A stretch of DNA of 64,000 nt from Chthoniobacterales bacterium (GCA_013821455.1 JACDGS010000009.1:38171-102170), one strand, 5' to 3'. Counted from the stretch's first letter, positions 45,978-55,176 are shown. A program made the numbers and translations. The notes: a model not told the origin generated them from the letters alone.

Positions 45978-46883
45978 ATGACCCGTCGTAGGATCGCTTG
46001 CCTTCTCCTGTTCCTCACTACCGTCAAGGCCCTCGCGCAACTTAACGAGCTCCAAGGCTTGAACGCTTTGCAGGATGTTTCGCTCTCCGATCTTAGCCAG
46101 CAGGATGATAACCCTCTCGCTAAAGTCGCGCTCGCTTTGCACCCGGACGACTGGAAGCACGCGGAAGGCGAGCATTTCATCTATCACTACGTCCGCAGTT
46201 TTGTCGCGACCCGCGCAGCGGTCGAGGCGGAATTTAATTTTCGCGTCGTGGCCAAGGAGTTGGAGAAGGAAGAACCGGGAAGTGGACATAAGTCTCATAT
46301 CTACTTTTTCGATCGGCCGGAGGATTGGCAGGAATTTCAAAAGGCAGGACACTTGGAACCGTGGACCGGTGGAATTCAGTCGGCGGGAAGCCTTTTTCTG
46401 CTAAGAGATCCTGCGCATAAGTTCTCCGGCCACACGCTCGGACATGAGATCGCGCACTTGATCGTCTATCGTCTCTATGGTGGAAACATTCCCTGTTGGG
46501 TGAATGAAGGTTTCGCCGAATATGTCTCGCGTAACTCACGCGCGAGTTATCAGCGCGCGCGCGGTTATCTGGCGAAGCCACACTCGACTTCGCTGGCGCC
46601 CGAGGAGCTTATGCCACTCGATCGACTCATGGAATTAACTTATCCACCTTCAGAAAAAGTGGAAGATTTCTATGATGAGTGTGAACGGCTGGTGCGCTTT
46701 CTCGCTCGTACCGATCATGCGCGTTTTCTTACCTTCTTCGCTCTGATGAGTGGGAAGGAAACTTTTGATAACGCTTTGACGCACGTCTATGCGGGAGTGT
46801 TCGCGAGTAGGTCTGATTTCAACGACAAGTTCCGCGAGTACGCTTCCAAGGACTATGGAACGACTCTGCAGGATCAGCCGTGA
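45978..46883 (+). CDS. Secreted gluzincin-like metallopeptidase (peptidase MA type)
   Basis: The 301-residue protein has a signal peptide (cleavage near Ala-Leu-Ala-Gln). The zinc site is clear: His-Glu-Ile-Ala-His near residue 156 with a downstream glutamate in Asn-Glu-Gly-Phe-Ala-Glu-Tyr near 178, the gluzincin arrangement. The flanking Gly-His-Thr-Leu-Gly and Trp-Val-Asn-Glu-Gly are typical of peptidase MA-like proteins. It is predicted to act in the periplasm; substrates are unknown. It is 72 bp downstream of uvrB and converges with the Kelch gene 3 bp away. Confidence 0.8.
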   Translation: MTRRRIACLLLFLTTVKALAQLNELQGLNALQDVSLSDLSQQDDNPLAKVALALHPDDWKHAEGEHFIYHYVRSFVATRAAVEAEFNFRVVAKELEKEEPGSGHKSHIYFFDRPEDWQEFQKAGHLEPWTGGIQSAGSLFLLRDPAHKFSGHTLGHEIAHLIVYRLYGGNIPCWVNEGFAEYVSRNSRASYQRARGYLAKPHSTSLAPEELMPLDRLMELTYPPSEKVEDFYDECERLVRFLARTDHARFLTFFALMSGKETFDNALTHVYAGVFASRSDFNDKFREYASKDYGTTLQDQP

Positions 46884-46886
46884 GAG

Positions 46887-49013
46887 TTACGGAGTTACCA
46901 GCTCCGCCGTGGCGCTGACTATTGGACGACTAACACCGCCGGTAACCAGGATTCGCCCGTCGCGCAGCTCGGTCGCGGTGTGATTCTGTCGAGCCACAGT
47001 CATGGTAGCGAATAAACTGAATTGGCCGGTCGCGGGATCGTATAACTCCACCGAATCGAGCGCCTGCTCAGCGCCGCCAAAGATCGGTCCGCCGGTGATA
47101 GCTCCTCCGACGATGAGTACCTTACCCATGAGCGAGTTCCATTTCCGATTCGTTAGGCGCAGAGCGACGTGACGCGAACGAGTCGTCACCATAGTGCCAA
47201 CGGCGGAGAAGGACTGAGTGGCAGGCTGATAAAGGTCGGTCGGAGCCGCTGCCGCGGAAGTGCCACCAGTAATAAGGGCAGTGCCATCGAGGAGTAAGGT
47301 CGCGTCATGCTCCGCGCGCGCGACATTCATATGCTCCACCATGGTAAAGGTGGCCGATGTGGGGTTATAAGTCTCCGCCATATCTGTCGGACCATCTCCC
47401 CCGCCTTGAGAGTTAGCGGTCGCGGCGCCGCCCGTGACCAGAACGGTATTATCCAGGAGTAAGTTCGTGCGATGGCGCTTGCGCTTCAGAGTCATCGGTC
47501 CGGTATAAGCAAACGATTCCGAGAACGGATCGAATAACTCTGCGGTCTCGGTTTCGTCGCCGCCCTGGATGGCGCCGCCCGCGATAAGGACCAGGCCGCT
47601 GCTTAACAAAGTCGCGCTATGCAGAGCGCGACCAATGTTCATAGGACTGGTAAGATGAAACTGAGTCGTAGCCGGATCGTAGATCTCACTACTCGCGAGG
47701 TCGCCAGTTATACTTTTGCCGCCCGTAACAAGGACGCGGCCATCCTGAAGTTTCGTGGCGGTATGACTCTTCCTTGCTACAGATAGCGAGCCGACTGTAG
47801 CGAAGGTATTCGTTGTCGGATCAAAGACCTCGGCCGACTTTAGCGTCGCCGTATCTGTGCTACCGGCACTCAATAGAACCTGACCGCCGTTGAGTAGATT
47901 GGCCGTATGCTGGTTTCGTCCTACTTGCATATTTCCCAAAGGCGCGAAAGTGAGAGTCCTGGGACTAAGGACTTCGGCGGACTGTAGTGTTTGATTGCCA
48001 GTCACACCTCCCGCGACGAAGATAGCGCCGTTTGTGAGTTGGGTCGCGGTATGACCGGCCCGGTTCTCTCTTAGTTGGCCATCCGCCGACCACGAGCGCG
48101 CCGTTGGATCATAGACTTCGTCCACGGCCAGAAATCCACTCTCCAGAGTTATCCCGCCGATAACTATGACACGACCATCAGCCAGAAGGATCGCGCGATG
48201 ATTGGAGCGATGATAGAGCATCGAGCCGGTAAGGGTGAAGGCTTGCGAAGTAGGATTGTATAACTCTACTTCATCGTGCGGGCTCGTTCCGGAAAAACCG
48301 CCGGCAATTAAAACCGTTCCATCGGGGAGCAGAGTCATCGTATGATTCGCGCGCGCGATGAGCAGACCTTTTGGCAAAGTCGTGAAGCTCTGAGTAGCCG
48401 GGTTATATATCTCGGCCGCGGTCGAAGCGACCGTATTTACATAGCCGCCTGTGATTAGAACCGTATTATCTGGTAGCAGGACCGCGGCATGGGATCGGCG
48501 ATTAATTGGCACCCCCGTGGTCGCGGTGAACTTCTGCGTTACCGGGTCGAAAAGATCGGCGCCCCCGCCGCCATCCAGCAGCACCTTCCCATCCGGGAGC
48601 AAGGTCGCGGTGTGCTGAGTCCTGGCCTTGTGCATGGCCTGGGTCACTGCGGTGAAGACTCCAGTCGCAGGGTCGTAGAGTTCCGCCGTCTTTAAGACCG
48701 CGTCACCCTGCTCGCCTCCAGCGATCAGGACTTTGCCATCGGGTAGCAGAGTGGATGTATGGTTGGCGCGGGCGGAGGTCATGGAACCTGTGGCGGTGAG
48801 TTTCTTACTCGCCGGGTCATAGAGTAAGGCGGAAGTCAGTGTGCTCGACTCATTGACTCCGCCGGTGATCAAGACCTGACCGGAGGTAAGCCGGGTTGCA
48901 GCGTGGCCCGTCCGTTCCGGGGTAAGAGTAAGGGCGGCTCGCGCCGGGTAGGTTTGCGCAAAGACGAACAGAACGACTAAGGAAGTAAGGAACAAAGATT
49001 GAAGGTATTTCAT
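46887..49013 (-). CDS. Secreted Kelch-repeat beta-propeller protein
   Basis: The 708-residue protein has a signal peptide (ending near Tyr-Pro-Ala-Arg-Ala) and about thirteen Kelch-type repeats of the form His-Thr-Ala-Thr-Leu-Leu-x-x-Gly-x-Val-Leu-Ile-x-Gly-Gly followed by Glu-x-Tyr-Asp-Pro-Ala-Thr. This gives two beta-propellers. Such proteins bind partners or glycans; no catalytic centre is visible. Only one octamer lies in its 2.1 kb (47150), fewer than in flanking housekeeping genes. Confidence 0.88.
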   Translation of the reverse strand: MKYLQSLFLTSLVVLFVFAQTYPARAALTLTPERTGHAATRLTSGQVLITGGVNESSTLTSALLYDPASKKLTATGSMTSARANHTSTLLPDGKVLIAGGEQGDAVLKTAELYDPATGVFTAVTQAMHKARTQHTATLLPDGKVLLDGGGGADLFDPVTQKFTATTGVPINRRSHAAVLLPDNTVLITGGYVNTVASTAAEIYNPATQSFTTLPKGLLIARANHTMTLLPDGTVLIAGGFSGTSPHDEVELYNPTSQAFTLTGSMLYHRSNHRAILLADGRVIVIGGITLESGFLAVDEVYDPTARSWSADGQLRENRAGHTATQLTNGAIFVAGGVTGNQTLQSAEVLSPRTLTFAPLGNMQVGRNQHTANLLNGGQVLLSAGSTDTATLKSAEVFDPTTNTFATVGSLSVARKSHTATKLQDGRVLVTGGKSITGDLASSEIYDPATTQFHLTSPMNIGRALHSATLLSSGLVLIAGGAIQGGDETETAELFDPFSESFAYTGPMTLKRKRHRTNLLLDNTVLVTGGAATANSQGGGDGPTDMAETYNPTSATFTMVEHMNVARAEHDATLLLDGTALITGGTSAAAAPTDLYQPATQSFSAVGTMVTTRSRHVALRLTNRKWNSLMGKVLIVGGAITGGPIFGGAEQALDSVELYDPATGQFSLFATMTVARQNHTATELRDGRILVTGGVSRPIVSATAELVTP

Positions 49014-49066
49014 AGTCTTAAGAAACAGGAACGATTAGAAGGTAAGAGCTAACGCATAAGCAAGAG

Positions 49067-49180
49067 TGTCATCCTGAGTCCGCGAAGCGGCGAAGGATCT
49101 CGCAAGCGTCACTCGACCTCGCGCTGCGATGGCAGCCCCCGGCGACGCTTGCGGGGTCCCTCGCTCCGCTCGGGATGACA
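49067..49180. repeat. TGTCATCC-type inverted-repeat element (copy 2)
   Basis: The element starts TGTCATCCTGAG and ends CTCGGGATGACA, closely matching the copy at 28860-28974 in its ends and in the inner GCGGGGTCCCTCGCTCC segment. The remainder of the 333-bp gap (49181-49346) shows no gene or clear signal. Confidence 0.85.
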
Positions 49181-49346
49181 CGCTCATTCTATTTTGTAAG
49201 ATGGATTCATAACAGAAGATCAGATTGAGCTCCCGCTGGCGAGCGCAAAATATGGAAGGCTAGTCCGCTCTCCGGTAGAGCAGCCCCGGTGGAAGTAAGG
49301 CGCGGTGATTTGAGATAGACTTTTGTCTTGTAGCTCTCCATGGTCG

Positions 49347-49652
49347 CTACTCATCCATCATGTGCGTGGCATGAGTTACGGCTCCGCCCGCCCGTAAGGC
49401 TGCTGCGACCATCGCAGCCTCGACTAACTCCGCATCGGTCGCGCCGGCTTTGCGCGCACCGGCCGCATGAGCATCTATGCAATAAGGACACTGCGTCGTA
49501 TGCGCGACCGCGACCGCGATCAACTCTTTGTATTTCACCGGGATCGCGCCCTCGGCCATCGCGGCCTCGTTAAAGGCCCAAAAGGCTTTCATCACCTCGG
49601 GCGCGTGCCGATTCATTTTCCTGAGTTTGCCAAGGTTCTCTTTTTTATACAT
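49347..49652 (-). CDS. Carboxymuconolactone decarboxylase/AhpD-family protein
   Basis: The 101-residue protein has the CMD/AhpD core: Ala-Phe-Trp-Ala-Phe-Asn-Glu-Ala-Ala near residue 25, Lys-Glu-Leu-Ile-Ala-Val-Ala-Val-Ala-His near 45, and the redox pair Cys-Pro-Tyr-Cys-Ile-Asp-Ala-His near 55-62. AhpD-like proteins use the CxxC pair and nearby histidine for peroxide reduction; the closest type is a stand-alone alkylhydroperoxidase-like protein. It is monocistronic. Confidence 0.88.
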   Translation of the reverse strand: MYKKENLGKLRKMNRHAPEVMKAFWAFNEAAMAEGAIPVKYKELIAVAVAHTTQCPYCIDAHAAGARKAGATDAELVEAAMVAAALRAGGAVTHATHMMDE

Positions 49653-49752
49653 GACCCAAGCTAGAGCGAAGATGGTTTTGCGGGAAGATTAAAAAACCCA
49701 AAGCTCACGGCGCGGTTAGTTGTGCCTAACGAGTATAGGACTTGGAAACAAA

Positions 49753-49792
49753 AACGCCGCCCGCACTTTCGCCCGGGCGGCGTTGTGATGAG
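49753..49792 (-). terminator. Rho-independent terminator of the ATP sulfurylase/APS kinase gene
   Basis: On the minus strand an AACGCCGCCCG stem (complement of 49774-49784) pairs with CGGGCGGCGTT (complement of 49753-49763), then the T-rich run TTTTTGTTTCC lies just beyond. It sits about 20 bp after the stop at 49807. Confidence 0.88.
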
Positions 49793-49806
49793 GTCAGGCG
49801 TTCCGG

Positions 49807-51612
49807 TTAGAGCGTGCCGCGGTTCATGCCGATGAAGCCTTCGCGCTCCATGTGCAGGATGATTTCCTGCGCGGCTTCTTCCGGCGTGAGCTCGGCGGTG
49901 TTGATGTGCAGCTCGGCGTCGGTCGGCTCTTCGTAGGGGTCGCTAATACCGGTGAATTCCTTCAGAATACCAGCGCGCGCTTTGGCATAGAGTCCTTTGC
50001 GGTCGCGGCCTTCGCAGACATCCACCGAGGTCGATAAGTGCACCAGGATGAAGCCGCCGAGCGTCTCGATCATGCCGCGGATTTCTTTGCGGGTAGCGTC
50101 GTAGGGAGCGATCGGCGCGCAGATAGCTATGCCGCCGTTTTTCGTAATCTCCGAGGCGACATAGCCGATACGGCGGATGTTGATGTCGCGATGTTCCTTC
50201 GAGAATCCTAACTCACTCGATAAGTGTTTCCTGACCAGGTCACCGTCGAGCATGGTGACAGGACGGCCACCTACTTCGAGGAACTTAGTCATAAGGACAT
50301 TCGCGATCGTTGACTTACCGGACCCCGAAAGGCCGCTAAAGAAAATGGTCACTCCCTGTTTCGCGCGCGGCGGGAAACTCTTACGCAGTTCCACCGCGAC
50401 TTCCGGATAGGTGAACCAGCTCGGTATGTCACGGCCTTCATTAAGGCGCGTGCGTAACTCTGTGCCTGAGATGTCGAGCGCGCGCGAGCCTTCCGGGACT
50501 TCGTTAACCGGGAAATACTTATCTTTATCCTCGAGGTAAACCATCATCTGGAACGGCACTTGTTGGACGCCGATTTCCTTCTCGTGTTTGGCGAAGAGTT
50601 CCTGTGCTTCATACGCTCCGTAGAACGGTTTTCCATCCTTATCCTTACCCGGGCCGGCGTGATCGCGACCGACGATAAGATGCGAGCAACCGTAGTTCTT
50701 ACGAATAAGTGCATGCCAGATGGCTTCGCGCGGGCCACCCATGCGCATGGCGAAGGGAACAAGCGAAAGCTTGGCCGTGCCGGCCGGATACTTACCGACC
50801 AAGAGTTGGTAACAGCGGACACGAGTGAAGTAATCAACGTCGCCGGGCTTAGTCATACCAACCACGGGATGGATAAGCAGGCTGGCCTCGATTTGTTTCG
50901 CGGCGCGGAAGGTCAGCTCGACGTGCGCGCGATGCATCGGGTTGCGCGTTTGAAAAGCAGCGATACGACGCCAGCCGGCGTTGCTAAATTCGGCGCGCAG
51001 CTCGGCCGGAGTTTGCCGGAGGGTCTTGAAATCGTAGTGGCTCGGAAGAACAAGACCTTCCAGGCGGCCGCCGACATACCAAGGGTTACCGCGCTTCATG
51101 AGATAGGCGACACCGGGGTGCGCTTCGCTCGTGCTGTTAAAGACCGCCTGACCTTCGGCCTTCAAATCGGGTTGCCAGACATCTTCCACATGCAGGACGG
51201 CGATCATGACACCTTCGGCATCGCGCAACGCGACCTTGCTGCTTCCCGGTTTCAGCGTTTTCGCAAAAGCCTCCGTGACGTCGAGCGTGATCGGCATCGG
51301 CCAGAGGACGCCGCTGGCCAGTTTCATGTTGCTGCATACGCCTTCGTAGTCGGCTTTATTCATGAAGCCGGTGAGCGGCGAGAAGCCGCCGTTAAGCAAC
51401 ATCTCGGCATCGCAAATTTGCCGCGGGGTCAGATCCCAGGAGGGGAAATCCTTCGATTGCGCTTTGGTTTGGCCCGCTTGTTCGGCGCCGACGATGAGGT
51501 TGATGAGCTCGCCGCCATGAGGCTGGACGAGATGACTTTCGGTGGTGTTTGTTTTCAAATTTATCGGTCTTCTTTTTTTTGGAGTTCCCTCTCTCGCTTC
51601 AATTCGAGGCAA
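49807..51612 (-). CDS. sat: Bifunctional sulfate adenylyltransferase/adenylylsulfate kinase
   Basis: The 601-residue protein fuses ATP sulfurylase (about 20-400) and APS kinase (about 425-595). The sulfurylase part has Phe-Gln-Thr-Arg-Asn-Pro-Met-His-Arg-Ala-His near residue 225 and Gly-Arg-Asp-His-Ala-Gly-Pro-Gly near 320. The kinase part has Gly-Leu-Ser-Gly-Ser-Gly-Lys-Ser-Thr near 430 and Asp-Gly-Asp-x-Val-Arg near 460. Together they turn sulfate and ATP into APS and then PAPS for sulfur assimilation or sulfation. The start is uncertain: a TTG at 51556-51558 gives a shorter N-terminus. No octamer lies in its 1.8 kb. Confidence 0.95.
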   Translation of the reverse strand: MPRIEAREGTPKKRRPINLKTNTTESHLVQPHGGELINLIVGAEQAGQTKAQSKDFPSWDLTPRQICDAEMLLNGGFSPLTGFMNKADYEGVCSNMKLASGVLWPMPITLDVTEAFAKTLKPGSSKVALRDAEGVMIAVLHVEDVWQPDLKAEGQAVFNSTSEAHPGVAYLMKRGNPWYVGGRLEGLVLPSHYDFKTLRQTPAELRAEFSNAGWRRIAAFQTRNPMHRAHVELTFRAAKQIEASLLIHPVVGMTKPGDVDYFTRVRCYQLLVGKYPAGTAKLSLVPFAMRMGGPREAIWHALIRKNYGCSHLIVGRDHAGPGKDKDGKPFYGAYEAQELFAKHEKEIGVQQVPFQMMVYLEDKDKYFPVNEVPEGSRALDISGTELRTRLNEGRDIPSWFTYPEVAVELRKSFPPRAKQGVTIFFSGLSGSGKSTIANVLMTKFLEVGGRPVTMLDGDLVRKHLSSELGFSKEHRDINIRRIGYVASEITKNGGIAICAPIAPYDATRKEIRGMIETLGGFILVHLSTSVDVCEGRDRKGLYAKARAGILKEFTGISDPYEEPTDAELHINTAELTPEEAAQEIILHMEREGFIGMNRGTL

Positions 51613-51729
51613 AGCAAGGGCGTTGTCTATTTACGGAAGCGCTCCGAGCAGAGGCACAAGCAGTCACCGTACCTACGCTGGAAACGCCGTGATTCAGTTA
51701 GTCTGCCGGCCTAACGACGAGGCCGAAGA

Positions 51730-51804
51730 TGGTGCGCGATACAGGGCTCGAACCTGTGACCCCCTCCGTGTCAGGGAGGTGCTCTACCACTGAGCTAACC
51801 GCGC
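51730..51804 (-). tRNA. tRNA-Val (GAC anticodon)
   Basis: Read on the minus strand, the sequence begins GCGCGGTTAGCTCAGT (acceptor and D-arm), has the anticodon arm CCTCCCTGACACGGAGG with anticodon GAC, the T-arm GGTTCGAGCC, and ends with discriminator A and encoded CCA at 51730-51732. The acceptor stem pairs GCGCGGT with ATCGCGC with one G-U pair. Confidence 0.95.
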
Positions 51805-51886
51805 CGGAATCCGGGGAAGCACAAGAGACGGATCACCCGCCCGGAGTCAAGCCCGAAACCTGGCGCGGCAGAGCAAACGCCGCGCT

Positions 51887-52438
51887 TTACGCCGCCATCT
51901 TATTGGCCTCCCGGCGACCGAGGATACGCACGGTCTGCTTGAGCTGCTCGATCTTGAGCGGCTTCTTTAAAACTGTCACCGGGCCCTTCGTCAAAATGCG
52001 GTTAAGCATGGCGCTGTCCGGGTAGCCGGTAATGACGACAACCGGCAAATTCGGGTCCATTTCCTTGGCCGCTTCGTAAACGTCGTCGGCCGGACCATCG
52101 GGTAATTTCAAATCGAGAAAGAGAAGGTCGAAACGCTGCTTCTCGAGCACAGCCAGCGCTTCCTTTACCGTGCCGACGACGACGCGGCTGAAGCCGATTT
52201 TTTTTAAAAAAACGCGGAAGAGATTTTGCAGGCTCTCATCATCATCGACTACCAGGACAGTAGGCTGGCCCGCGCGGTCTTCTTTCAACACGTCCTTGTC
52301 GAGCGAATCCTTCTTAATCCGCCAACGGCCGCCGATCTGGATCGCCGGGAGCTGACCGCGCTGGACCAAATAATAAACCGTCGGGAGCGGAATGCGCAGA
52401 TACTTCGCGGTTTCTTTGACCGTTAAGAGGTTATGCAT
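51887..52438 (-). CDS. HTH-REC response regulator (DNA-binding domain N-terminal, receiver C-terminal)
   Basis: The 183-residue protein from the ATG at 52436-52438 begins with a MerR/excisionase-type helix-turn-helix (Leu-Leu-Thr-Val-Lys-Glu-Thr-Ala-Lys-Tyr-Leu, then Gly-Arg-Trp-Arg-Ile) over residues 1-50. A receiver domain follows (about 65-180) with Val-Val-Asp-Asp-Asp-Glu-Ser, phospho-acceptor Asp in Leu-Phe-Leu-Asp-Leu-Lys-Leu-Pro-Asp-Gly, Thr in Val-Ile-Thr-Gly and Lys in Leu-Lys-Lys-Pro. The order is the reverse of most response regulators. No histidine kinase is adjacent. It lies 80 bp beyond tRNA-Val on the same strand. Confidence 0.85.
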   Translation of the reverse strand: MHNLLTVKETAKYLRIPLPTVYYLVQRGQLPAIQIGGRWRIKKDSLDKDVLKEDRAGQPTVLVVDDDESLQNLFRVFLKKIGFSRVVVGTVKEALAVLEKQRFDLLFLDLKLPDGPADDVYEAAKEMDPNLPVVVITGYPDSAMLNRILTKGPVTVLKKPLKIEQLKQTVRILGRREANKMAA

Positions 52439-52650
52439 TCCGGAGAAAACAGCAGGCTGGAGTTTGGTAGGCAAGACTTTTTTGGGACCGGGTGAGCATT
52501 ATAAATTTCACAATTTATGTCAAGAACCGTCTTTTCCTCTATCGAGACATCCTTCCTCCCGCCGGCATCCGATTCGAACTGACCGCACCGCGTCGCGCGG
52601 GAGATCGCCGCTGGACAAGCCCCCACCCTAGGTTCACTATTCGCAACTTT

Positions 52651-53271
52651 ATGAGCGCATTGTTTTTCAAACGGTTCCTGCAAAAGCCGTTTCAGATCGC
52701 CTCCATTATTCCCAGCTCCAAAGCGCTCGTGGAGCGGGTGGCCGGCAAAATGGCTTTTGATCAGCCGCGCGTCATCGCGGAGTACGGACCCGGTGAGGGC
52801 GTGCACTCGCGTGAGCTCGCACGGCGGATGGACGCGCAGTCGCGTCTGTTTCTCTTCGAGCTCGACCCGGCTTTCTCGCGCGATCTCGAGCGGCAATTCG
52901 CCGACGATCCGCGTGTCACCGTAATCAATCGCGACGCCGCCAGTCTCTCCGCAGAGCTCACTCTGCGCGGCATCAATCAGTGCGACTACATTCTTTCCGG
53001 CATTCCCTTCAGCATTCTTGAGATAAAGAAAAAGCGCGCACTGCTCCAGGATACGTACGACGTGCTCAAGCCCGGCGGCGCGTTCATCATTTATCAGGTG
53101 ACGAACGAACTCCGGCAGCACGCCACATTTTTCGACCGCGCCGAATCGGAATATTGCCTGCAAAACATCCCGCCGATGTTCGTCACTGTTTTTCAAAAAG
53201 CCAACACCCGCAACGGCCACGCGCACACGACGCGGCTGATCCGCGCGGTCTCGGCTAACGGCGCCTCATGA
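52651..53271 (+). CDS. Class I SAM-dependent methyltransferase (phospholipid N-methyltransferase/Erm-like)
   Basis: From the ATG at 52651 the protein has 206 residues. It begins Phe-Leu-x-Lys-Pro-Phe-x-Ile-Ala-Ser-Ile-Ile-Pro-Ser-Ser, the start shared by PmtA-like phospholipid methyltransferases, followed by the SAM-binding Ala-Glu-Tyr-Gly-Pro-Gly-Glu-Gly near residue 45 and Phe-Glu-Leu-Asp near 70. The substrate is probably phosphatidylethanolamine or a related lipid (inference). The next gene, fumC, starts inside its last 4 bp. The longer frame to 52492 has no family match. Confidence 0.82.
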   Translation: MSALFFKRFLQKPFQIASIIPSSKALVERVAGKMAFDQPRVIAEYGPGEGVHSRELARRMDAQSRLFLFELDPAFSRDLERQFADDPRVTVINRDAASLSAELTLRGINQCDYILSGIPFSILEIKKKRALLQDTYDVLKPGGAFIIYQVTNELRQHATFFDRAESEYCLQNIPPMFVTVFQKANTRNGHAHTTRLIRAVSANGAS

Positions 53272-54686
53272 GTCTCGGCCACACCCGGACGGAACGGGAT
53301 TCCATGGGCGAGATGTCCGTGCCGGACTCCGCTCTTTACGGAGCGTCCACGCAGCGCGCGGTCTTGAATTTTCCGGTGAGCGGCTGGCGTTTTTCGCGGC
53401 CGTTTATTCGCGCGCTCGGTCTTTTGAAATGGGCCGCCGCACAAGCCAACCACGATCTTGGTTTACTCGACGCCGAGCGCAGCGCGCTCATCGTCCAGGC
53501 CGCCGAGGAAGTGACCGAAGGCAAGCTCGACGAGCATTTTCCGCTCGACATTTTCCAGACCGGTTCCGGCACGAGCACGAACACGAACGCGAACGAAGTC
53601 ATCTCAAATCGCTGTTGTCAGCTCGAAGGAAAGCCGATCGGCGCGAAGGAGCCGGTTCACCCTAACGATCACGTCAACATGGGCCAGTCGAGCAACGACG
53701 TGATCCCATCCGCGATTCACATCAGCGCGGCCGAGCAGCTTCAGACCGCGCTCATTCCGGCGCTGGATGAGCTGGCTGCTGCACTCGATGCGAAGGCGCG
53801 GGAATTTCACGACGTAATCAAAATCGGGCGCACACATTTGATGGACGCGACGCCCGTTAGGCTGGGCCAGGAGTTTGGCGGCTACGCGCAACAGGTGCGT
53901 CTCGGCAAACGACGCGCCGAAAAAGCCATCGAAGCATTGCAGGAACTCCCGCTTGGCGGAACTGCCGTCGGCACCGGCCTAAATCGCCATCACGATTTCC
54001 CGAAAAAGGTGATGCATCATCTCGAGCAACGTACCGGCATTCCCTTCCGCGAAGCCGCCGATCATTTCGAGGCGCAGGGCAGCAAAGACGGCGTCGTCGA
54101 AGCCAGCGGCCAACTGAAAACAATCGCGGTCAGTCTTTTCAAAATCGCCAATGACATTCGTTGGTTAGGCAGCGGCCCGCGTTGCGGCATCGGCGAAATT
54201 TCATTGCCCGCGACCCAGCCGGGCAGCTCGATCATGCCTGGAAAAGTAAACCCGGTGATGAGCGAATCGATAATGATGGTTTGCGCACAAGTCATCGGCG
54301 CCGACGCCACCATTACCTGGGCGGGCGCAAACGGAAATTTCGAGCTCAACGTCATGATGCCGGTCATGGCGCATAACCTTCTTTGCAGCATCCGGCTCCT
54401 GACCAACGTCGTGAAAATTTTCGCCGACAAATGCGTCAGCGGCATCGTCGCGAACCGCGAGCGCTGCGCGGAATTGGTCGAGCTTTCCATGGCCATGGTC
54501 ACCAGCCTCGCCCCAAAAATCGGTTATGATCGCGCCGCCGAGATCGCGAAAGAAAGCGCGAAAACCGGCCGCACCGTGCGCGAAATTTGTCTCGAGAAAA
54601 AAGTGCTGCCGGAAGCGGAACTTAACGCCGCGCTCGATCCCGTGGCGATGACCGAGCCAGGTGGTGAAGACTCCGGCGGCGGCTAA
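53268..54686 (+). CDS. fumC: Class II fumarate hydratase
   Basis: The 472-residue protein is a class II fumarase. It has Thr-Gly-Ser-Gly-Thr-Ser-Thr-Asn-Thr-Asn-Ala-Asn-Glu near residue 100, His-Pro-Asn-Asp-His-Val-Asn-Met near 130, and the superfamily signature Gly-Ser-Ser-Ile-Met-Pro-Gly-Lys-Val-Asn-Pro near 320. It interconverts fumarate and malate in the citric acid cycle. The start overlaps the methyltransferase stop by 4 bp. An octamer at 53661 encodes Pro-Asn-Asp, and another lies 22 bp beyond the stop. Confidence 0.96.
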   Translation: MSLGHTRTERDSMGEMSVPDSALYGASTQRAVLNFPVSGWRFSRPFIRALGLLKWAAAQANHDLGLLDAERSALIVQAAEEVTEGKLDEHFPLDIFQTGSGTSTNTNANEVISNRCCQLEGKPIGAKEPVHPNDHVNMGQSSNDVIPSAIHISAAEQLQTALIPALDELAAALDAKAREFHDVIKIGRTHLMDATPVRLGQEFGGYAQQVRLGKRRAEKAIEALQELPLGGTAVGTGLNRHHDFPKKVMHHLEQRTGIPFREAADHFEAQGSKDGVVEASGQLKTIAVSLFKIANDIRWLGSGPRCGIGEISLPATQPGSSIMPGKVNPVMSESIMMVCAQVIGADATITWAGANGNFELNVMMPVMAHNLLCSIRLLTNVVKIFADKCVSGIVANRERCAELVELSMAMVTSLAPKIGYDRAAEIAKESAKTGRTVREICLEKKVLPEAELNAALDPVAMTEPGGEDSGGG

Positions 54687-54736
54687 TTCTTGTTAGGAAC
54701 ATTTTCGCCTAACGAACCGGCTCCCGCCACTTCCTC

Positions 54737-55111
54737 ATGGTCGCCAACGTCAATAGCCCGCACTTTTCTGGCGGCGCGAATATCGCCATCAAATGCCCGT
54801 ATCACACCTACGAGCAAACCGTCGCGTTTTACCGCGACACGCTGGCCCTGCCGCTGCTCGAGGAAGAACCGGAAGGTTGTATTTTTCAATTCGGACCCGT
54901 TAGGCTCTGGATCGACAAAGTGCCAAACATCAGTCATCCCGATATCTGGCTCGAGCTGGAAACGAACGACACCGACAGCGCCGCGGCGCATCTGAAAAAC
55001 CACGGTATCGCGCGCCGCGACGAAGTGGAGCAACTGCGCGAAGACTTCGACGGCTTCTGGGTTTCCGATCCAGCCGGCATCATCCACCTCGTCGTCGGCG
55101 ACGAGGATTAG
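54737..55111 (+). CDS. VOC-family (glyoxalase/bleomycin-resistance fold) protein
   Basis: The 124-residue protein has the paired beta-alpha-beta VOC pattern: an N-terminal Tyr-His-Thr-Tyr-Glu-Gln-Thr-Val-Ala-Phe-Tyr-Arg-Asp, Cys-Ile-Phe-Gln-Phe-Gly-Pro, Trp-Leu-Glu-Leu-Glu-Thr-Asn and Phe-Trp-Val-Ser-Asp-Pro-Ala-Gly-Ile-Ile-His near the end. Metal ligands are only partly visible and the substrate is unknown. The stop codon is followed with no gap by an octamer copy (55112), then another at 55130. Confidence 0.82.
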   Translation: MVANVNSPHFSGGANIAIKCPYHTYEQTVAFYRDTLALPLLEEEPEGCIFQFGPVRLWIDKVPNISHPDIWLELETNDTDSAAAHLKNHGIARRDEVEQLREDFDGFWVSDPAGIIHLVVGDED

Positions 55112-55137
55112 TCGTTAGGCGATTGCTTCTCGTTAGG
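55112..55137. repeat. Two direct octamer copies directly after the VOC gene stop
   Basis: Copies of TCGTTAGG at 55112-55119 and 55130-55137 lie 18 bp apart, the first starting at the base after the TAG stop. The spacing is unlike the other pairs. Confidence 0.8.
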
Positions 55138-55147
55138 CCTCGGCCCT

Positions 55148-55176
55148 TGTCATCCTTCGCTTCGCTCAGGATGACA
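55148..55176. repeat. Short form of the TGTCATCC element (terminator-like hairpin)
   Basis: TGTCATCCT pairs with AGGATGACA around a 9-11 base loop of TCGCTTCGCTC type. It is the two ends of the longer elements joined with the middle deleted. Lying between two convergent genes, it may serve as a transcription end. Confidence 0.8.
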
